From the NCBI RefSeq assembly GCF_003594935.2, contig NZ_CP043342.1, positions 1,984,001-2,048,000 on the forward strand: DNA of 64,000 bases, in the 5' to 3' direction. How positions within the stretch are numbered: position 1 is the stretch's first letter; each line of letters starts with the position of its first letter. Source of the stretch: Enterobacter huaxiensis (GTDB lineage: Bacteria > Pseudomonadota > Gammaproteobacteria > Enterobacterales > Enterobacteriaceae). Positions 59,781 to 64,000 of the stretch are shown here, one piece after another. A program made the position numbers and the translations under genes. The notes beneath the pieces were generated by a model. The model saw only the letters and a list, made by a program, of their open reading frames with translations, was not told the DNA's origin and searched no databases.

Positions 59781-60323
59781 ATGGCAAGTTTGCAGGAAGG
59801 AGTCGCCCGTCCTCTCACCATTGGCGAAATCGCGCTGGCGCGCTCGGTTTTTGGTGACGCAATAAAGTATTCTGAAGTTAAAGTCCATAATAAAAGCTAT
59901 TTGCCGTTTAATATGCAGTCGACAGAAGTCGCGATGACTCCCAATGGTGAGCTCTATTTTCGCGAGCCGCATTATCGGAATGACTTTTCAATAGAGGTTC
60001 CGCGATATAAACACTGGTTTATTCACGAAATGGTGCATGTACTGCAGCATCAGATTGGAATGAATGTTCGAACCCGAGGCGCATTCAGTTGGGCAGCAAG
60101 TTATAATTATTCTCTGCCCCCCGAAAAAAAATTATCGGACTTTGGTATGGAGCAGCAGGCTTCTATCATTTCAGATTTTTATTATCTGATAAATTACGGT
60201 CTGGGTGATTTCCGAAACATTGCAGGTTTTGAGGGAATTATCGGGCCCGACCTGAAGAATAAATATCTGCAGGTATTATCGTTGTTTATTCAAAATCCTA
60301 AAGACCGGCGGGTATGGTTATGA
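59781..60323 (+). CDS. Predicted zinc metallopeptidase T6SS effector
   Basis: A 180-residue protein with the zinc motif HEMVH at 82-86 (WFIHEMVHVLQHQ). Its N-terminus RPLTIGEIALARSVFGDAIK and AMTPNGELYF belong to the metallopeptidase domain often found as VgrG- or Rhs-linked toxin ends. No signal peptide, as expected for delivery by the T6SS. It lies 57 bases after hcp, with GGAAGG before its ATG, and overlaps by four bases a lipoprotein gene that is the likely immunity partner. The lipoprotein partner points to a periplasmic target in the attacked cell. Confidence 0.75.
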   Translation: MASLQEGVARPLTIGEIALARSVFGDAIKYSEVKVHNKSYLPFNMQSTEVAMTPNGELYFREPHYRNDFSIEVPRYKHWFIHEMVHVLQHQIGMNVRTRGAFSWAASYNYSLPPEKKLSDFGMEQQASIISDFYYLINYGLGDFRNIAGFEGIIGPDLKNKYLQVLSLFIQNPKDRRVWL

Positions 60324-60721
60324 AACAGTTACTCAGTGTTGTAGCAATCGCATTAACGGTGAGTGCCTGTGTCTCTCATCCTGCACAATATCAGTCGCTT
60401 ACGGTTACGCTAAAGAACAACGACCCCTGCTTTGCTATTCCCGCTAACTCCGGGTTAGACACGCCTGTCACCAGCCATTCGCCCACCATAATGAAACGCG
60501 CGGGAAATGAATGGAAAGCGATATCGCCGCCGTCAACGTTTAGCCCTGAGGTGACGTTAACGACCCAACAGTGTCACCAGTGGAAGGGGATTGCGTGGAA
60601 AGCGGGAGAATATGATGTTGTCCTGAAGGTGTCAGGCAAAAATGATTCTATTCGCTATGCGGCCCGCTTCACCTTACAAGAAGGTCCCTCAGGCCAGTTT
60701 AAGCTTACGCAGACTGAATAG
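60320..60721 (+). CDS. Periplasmic lipoprotein, probable immunity to the metallopeptidase
   Basis: A 133-residue lipoprotein with lipobox VSAC (Cys17) and a beta-rich mature part that includes conserved cysteines (NNDPCFAIP and TTQQCHQWKG). Lipoproteins of this type are found beside T6SS effectors in enterobacteria and are presumed to be periplasmic immunity proteins. The ATG at 60320 overlaps the metallopeptidase stop as ATGA, a sign of coupled translation. The pairing with that effector is inferred. Confidence 0.72.
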   Translation: MKQLLSVVAIALTVSACVSHPAQYQSLTVTLKNNDPCFAIPANSGLDTPVTSHSPTIMKRAGNEWKAISPPSTFSPEVTLTTQQCHQWKGIAWKAGEYDVVLKVSGKNDSIRYAARFTLQEGPSGQFKLTQTE

Positions 60722-60729
60722 AATGTGTT

Positions 60730-60795
60730 AACCCCAAATGCTGCGGTTCACGCCCCGGGCGGATGCCGATATTCTCGGTATTGATGACTACTGTT
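60730..60795 (+). pseudogene. Decayed fragment of the tagH upstream region and FHA domain
   Basis: Two short blocks match the true tagH locus downstream. Bases 60730-60756 match 62658-62684 at 21 of 27 positions, and 60761-60790 match 62991-63020 at 26 of 30. The second block still reads ADADILGIDDY against QDGDILGIDDY in the FHA domain of tagH. The roughly 300 bases between the blocks are missing here, so this is an internally deleted remnant, not a gene. Confidence 0.7.
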
Positions 60796-60833
60796 TACCG
60801 GGCACGTACCAACGCAACATTTTGGAGCCTGAA

Positions 60834-61187
60834 ATGAAACGTTTACTGCTGCTCGTGTTGCCATTAAATGCCTCTGTGGTTTATGCCCAAACGCTGCCTG
60901 ATATCAGCGCTTTTTCGCAGCAACAAATTTTTGAAAACTGGGTGCAAAACCGGTGTATCGGTAAGATTGCGGACAGCAAAGCCCTGAAAGCTGATGCAGA
61001 GGCCAGCGCCGCCGCCTGGCTCGAAGCAAGTAATCTCCCTGCTGAGAACTTTGAAAAAGCCGACAAGGTGATTGTTTCTTTACTGAAAGAGAAAGTAGGC
61101 GGTACTGAACCGGGTCATTATCAGGTATTGAAGTGCAGCTTAATCGCCATTAGCGACGCGATTCGTCCGCTGAATTCCCTAAAGTAG
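60834..61187 (+). CDS. Tai4-like T6SS amidase immunity protein, orphan
   Basis: A 117-residue exported protein with a signal peptide ending in VVYAQ (about 15-19). The mature part has IFENWVQNRCIGKI, ADAEASAAAWLEA and YQVLKCSLI, the pattern of Tai4, the periplasmic inhibitor of the Tae4 peptidoglycan amidase. No Tae4 gene is adjacent. It would therefore protect against a foreign amidase or be left over from an earlier module. GGAG precedes the ATG at 60834; the longer open frame upstream is the tagH remnant. Confidence 0.65.
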   Translation: MKRLLLLVLPLNASVVYAQTLPDISAFSQQQIFENWVQNRCIGKIADSKALKADAEASAAAWLEASNLPAENFEKADKVIVSLLKEKVGGTEPGHYQVLKCSLIAISDAIRPLNSLK

Positions 61188-61229
61188 CATTTCACCATTT
61201 ATTTATGCATTAGACTTAAGGAGTTTTTC

Positions 61230-62219
61230 ATGGCAAATCAGTCAAAGGTTGCTCCGGGTTACTGTGTGGTACAGCAACCAAGTACGCTTGATTTACAGGC
61301 AAGACAACTGTTTGGGAATTCACGTAATGAAAAATCCGAATATTTTATGCAGCTGAATAAAGATACAGCTTGGGTTAAACCTGGGCAGATATTAATTGTT
61401 GCTGATCCGCAGAGCGTTAATCAATCTCATCAAATTAATGACTTGGCTATTGCCAAAAAGAAAGTAAATAACGCGCTTGCAACGATTGATGGGGATGCGG
61501 CGGAATTTTTAAAGAATAATTTTGATAATATTGCTGCCATAACTGCATGGGGTGATACCTTAGTAGGAAACGCAAGCAGTGCGGGGGAGTCTTACTTTAA
61601 ATAAATTGAAAGCATTTTGATTAAAATTGAAAAGACATATCAAAATCAGTATCGAACGCAAGGTGCTCTTATTGGGCAGCAGTTTTATGCAGAACGTAAT
61701 GCCCTTCTTGCACAACTCAAGCCGCTATTAAATAAACTAACGAAAAAACAGCTCAAATTTAGAGATTATGCAGATCTTAAAAGAGCATTGGGACTTTCCA
61801 CAAAATCAATTGTTCATGAATGGAGTACGGTTGGTATTGGTGCGATTCCAGGGTACTCAACGTATATCGACCGGGCGTCAAAAATTACGGTTTATATGAA
61901 AGCAGGTGGATGGGTTGCATTAGGTTTTTCTTTTGCGAATACGACTAACGAAGTCTATCATGCATGCACCCTTGGTAGAGAACATGAATGTGGCAAGGTT
62001 GCAGTGAGCGAATATAGCAAATTTGGCGGCGGTGTTGCTGGTGCAGCGTTAGGCTCCTCACTTGCTGCTCCTATTTGTCTTGCATTAGGCGTACCAACAG
62101 CGGGAACAGGCACCCTCGTTTGTGGTCTTGTCGTCGGCGCAGTGGGGGCCGCCGGGGGAACAAAGGTTGGAGGATTTGTAGGAGAGCAAATGAATAACTT
62201 AATATTTAGCGGAGAATAG
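61230..62219 (+). pseudogene. LysM-like/glycine-zipper T6SS effector interrupted by one in-frame stop
   Basis: A 329-codon frame broken only by TAA at codon 125 (61602-61604). The part before has a LysM-like fold: PGYCVV (9-14), FMQLNK and VKPGQILIV (49-57). The part after continues in the same frame with IEKTYQNQYRTQGALIG and ends in a glycine-rich hydrophobic tail (about 265-320, GGGVAGAALG and VVGAVGAAGG) typical of membrane-inserting toxins. CAA to TAA would explain the stop. It may be two separately translated pieces (a TTG at 61617 could restart) or an inactivated effector. The 62221 gene is its likely immunity partner. Confidence 0.7.
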
Positions 62220-62220
62220 T

Positions 62221-62619
62221 GTGATTACTGATAATTTTTACTCTGCTTTTATTATCTGTGTTTTTGCCGTTTTTATAGTTCTTGTGCTAACGTTCTATGT
62301 TGATTACCGGAAACATTCCGATCAGGTTGATAAAATCTATGAGTTGCTCATTCAGAAGAATTTTCTCAAGGAAGAGGATTATCAGACCTGGAAAAATCTT
62401 GGGTTTTGGGGATTTGGTTTTCGCACCACAATTTTATCAAGGCTTGTGCGGGGCAAGCGTATAAAGTTAACTCAATCACGTTGGCTTGAACCTCAATCTT
62501 GCAACAATGTTTTATCTAACTTCGAATTATCCTGGATTAATTTATATAACAGAAAGGTTAAAGTTGCCACGGCTTTGTTTGTACTGCTTTTAATACTAGC
62601 AGGCGTTAATGAAATTTAA
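62221..62619 (+). CDS. Two-helix membrane protein, probable immunity to the LysM/glycine-zipper effector
   Basis: A 132-residue protein with one hydrophobic helix at each end (about 7-27 and 112-130) and a basic cytoplasmic middle (SRLVRGKRIKLTQSRW). The GTG at 62221 lies one base after the effector stop, with GGAG six bases upstream. No family recognised. Membrane location and position suggest protection against a pore-forming toxin; this is inferred. It remains intact although its effector is interrupted, as expected if sister cells still deliver the toxin. Confidence 0.65.
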   Translation: MITDNFYSAFIICVFAVFIVLVLTFYVDYRKHSDQVDKIYELLIQKNFLKEEDYQTWKNLGFWGFGFRTTILSRLVRGKRIKLTQSRWLEPQSCNNVLSNFELSWINLYNRKVKVATALFVLLLILAGVNEI

Positions 62620-62650
62620 TTATACATTAAAGATTTAAATAATGCTTTTT

Positions 62651-62700
62651 TTGGGGTGACCCCAAACGCCGCCGTTCTCGTCCCGAGAGCGGCAGCGTTT
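62651..62700 (+). terminator. Double stem-loop before tagH
   Basis: TTTGGGG-TGA-CCCCAAA is directly followed by a long stem, AAACGC-GCCGTTCTCG (62664-62680) against CGAGAGCGGC-GCGTTT (62684-62700), with one mismatch, one wobble and a TCC loop. A short T-run ends it. It probably separates cargo transcripts from tagH. Confidence 0.65.
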
Positions 62701-62730
62701 GAGCGCTAATCATACCAGCAGGAATACGCC

Positions 62731-64000
62731 ATGCGATTCACGATTATTTCTACGAAACCCGGTCATCAGCCGCCGCAAAGCAGCTGTGATTTTTATGCTC
62801 CCGGGGGCACCATTGGTCGCGGTACGGATAACAATCTGGTGTTGCCGGATAATGACCGCACCATCTCTCGTCTGCAGGCTATTGTCCACGTTGACGCCCA
62901 GGGCGAATGCCGTATCACCAACCGTGGCAGCGTCACCCGCGTGGTATTAAATGACATTCCGCTCGAGCGGGGGCGTCAGGTAGAGCTGCAGGATGGCGAC
63001 ATCCTCGGTATCGATGACTACCGCATCGAAGTCAGCGAACTGATCCACGACACGCAGCCGGTGAGCCGTATGGCTGCCAGTATGCAGCAGCAGACCCGAC
63101 CGGCTATTTCACCTGCAGCGGTACCTGCCGCAGAGCCGAAGCCGGCCAGCACCGCACCGCGCGGGAAGTCTGAATCGACCGCCGTGCCGACGGAAATCTG
63201 GGACAGCCTGATGCAGGAGTTCTCGATCTCTGACAGCATCTCCAGCAACCGGGCAAAACCGCAGCCCGCAGCGTCATACGATCCGTTCTCACAGCCCGCT
63301 GCGCCGGAACGTAACACCGACGATCCCCTGGCGATGTTTAACGACGCGGATCCAAAGCTCGATCGTCAGAATGTTGACCCAGACTCGCTGTTTGCCGATG
63401 AGGCGCTGTTCAAAAAAGAGAGTATTTTTGACGACGTCACCCCGTCCGCGCTGGTGCCGCCTGATGAGCACACGCCGTCCCAGCCAAAAGACGAAGCGTC
63501 GGATGAGCTCGATCCGCTGGCGCTGTTTGGCGGTTCGGCCAGCGCACCGGCTGCACGGAATGATGACCCGCTCGGCCTGATGGGCGGTGCGCCGTTGACG
63601 CCGCCTGATGAGAAGATTGCTGAAACTCAGGAGCCCGCGCCGCAGGAGGACGTGCTTGCCGAGTCTCCGCTGTTTGCGCCTGAGCCGCAGGAACAAGCCC
63701 CTGCGGAGGAAGAGCAACCGGCGCGTCCGGACTACGCAGGTTTCACCATGCCAACCCCTCAGGCGGTCGCCCGCAGCAATGCACAAACGCCAAAAGGCCG
63801 TTTGCGGATCGATCCGGTTCAAAACGCCGCGTCAACATCCTCTGCGCACAGCGCCGAGAAGGGCGAGGTGCTTCAGGGCGAGCTGCTGGATGCCTTGCTC
63901 GAAGGCATGGGCCTGAGCGAAATGCAGCCGGTCCCGCAGTTTGACCGCGAGAATATGCGCCAGCTGGGGCAAATCCTCGGGATGTTCTCTCAGGGCACCG
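62731..64000 (+). CDS. tagH: T6SS FHA-domain protein TagH (runs off the window)
   Basis: Forkhead-associated protein of the threonine phosphorylation switch that controls T6SS firing. The ATG at 62731 follows AGGAA. The N-terminal FHA domain (about 1-100) has GGTIGRGTDNNLVLPD, DRTISRLQAIVHV, TNRGSV and LQDGDILGIDDYRIEV. A long acidic, Pro/Ala-rich disordered stretch (about 110-370, with repeated DPLA and DPLG motifs) follows, and a second folded region begins near 375 (GELLDALLEGMGLSEM). 423 codons are visible without a stop. TagF in the same operon fits this control pathway. Confidence 0.9.
   Translation, partial: MRFTIISTKPGHQPPQSSCDFYAPGGTIGRGTDNNLVLPDNDRTISRLQAIVHVDAQGECRITNRGSVTRVVLNDIPLERGRQVELQDGDILGIDDYRIEVSELIHDTQPVSRMAASMQQQTRPAISPAAVPAAEPKPASTAPRGKSESTAVPTEIWDSLMQEFSISDSISSNRAKPQPAASYDPFSQPAAPERNTDDPLAMFNDADPKLDRQNVDPDSLFADEALFKKESIFDDVTPSALVPPDEHTPSQPKDEASDELDPLALFGGSASAPAARNDDPLGLMGGAPLTPPDEKIAETQEPAPQEDVLAESPLFAPEPQEQAPAEEEQPARPDYAGFTMPTPQAVARSNAQTPKGRLRIDPVQNAASTSSAHSAEKGEVLQGELLDALLEGMGLSEMQPVPQFDRENMRQLGQILGMFSQGT

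Noticed and set aside
60738..60833. A 32-residue N-terminal extension of the Tai4-like protein
   Set aside because: The stretch is the decayed tagH fragment and would block the signal peptide that begins at the ATG at 60834.

Overview
This window is a chromosomal segment of a gammaproteobacterium of the Enterobacteriaceae, most likely an Enterobacter of the E. cloacae complex. The basis is the dense run of E. coli-like housekeeping genes at high protein identity and in largely E. coli-like order (pabB, yoaH, yoaA, tsaB, fadD, rnd, minCDE, dsbB, nhaB, fadR, ycgB, dadAX, cvrA, ldcA, emtA, ycgR, ymgE). Enterobacter-type accessory blocks and a type VI secretion system (T6SS) follow. The species is inferred; no rRNA gene is present to confirm it. 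No tRNA, CRISPR array, insertion sequence or prophage was seen.

Region 1 (1-25.4 kb) is conserved core. It holds serine deamination (sdaA, cut by the left edge), CoA hydrolysis (nudL), folate synthesis (pabB), a DinG-like helicase (yoaA), tRNA t6A modification (tsaB), fatty-acid activation and its regulator (fadD, fadR), RNase D, the Min septum-placement system, disulfide generation (dsbB), cation antiporters (nhaB, cvrA), D-alanine catabolism (dadAX), peptidoglycan recycling and turnover (ldcA, emtA) and the c-di-GMP flagellar brake (ycgR). REP-like and GGGAGAGGG-type palindromes sit in many of the gaps.

Region 2 (25.4-46.6 kb) is accessory metabolism. It has a Fur-boxed hydroxamate-siderophore receptor, periplasmic trehalase, an AraC regulator divergent from an MFS exporter, a GAPDH paralogue below a GlxA-type regulator, a membrane desaturase overlapping a PhnD-like protein, an osmoprotectant-type ABC transporter followed by a flavin monooxygenase, AzlCD, and a YdeP-like molybdo-oxidoreductase. 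Inside it is an AT-rich island (about 31.9-33.5 kb) carrying a candidate toxin, a small membrane protein and an orphan hcp that is out of frame at a run of nine G.

Region 3 (46.6-64 kb) is one end of a T6SS locus, all on the + strand. The structural genes are an SH3 lipoprotein gene, tssJ, tssK, tssL, tssM, tagF, tssA, tssB and tssC. A variable cargo zone follows: candidate membrane effector and immunity pair, hcp, a metallopeptidase with a lipoprotein partner, an orphan Tai4-like immunity gene, and a LysM/glycine-zipper effector broken by one stop codon with its own membrane partner. The FHA gene tagH then runs off the right edge. tssE, tssF, tssG, clpV and vgrG are not in the window.

The most interesting signal is in these cargo genes. 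Two diverged members of one unrecognised protein family (58 kb and 33 kb) both have the order effector, small two-helix membrane protein, hcp. A decayed copy of the start of tagH lies inside the cargo zone and looks like a scar of module exchange.
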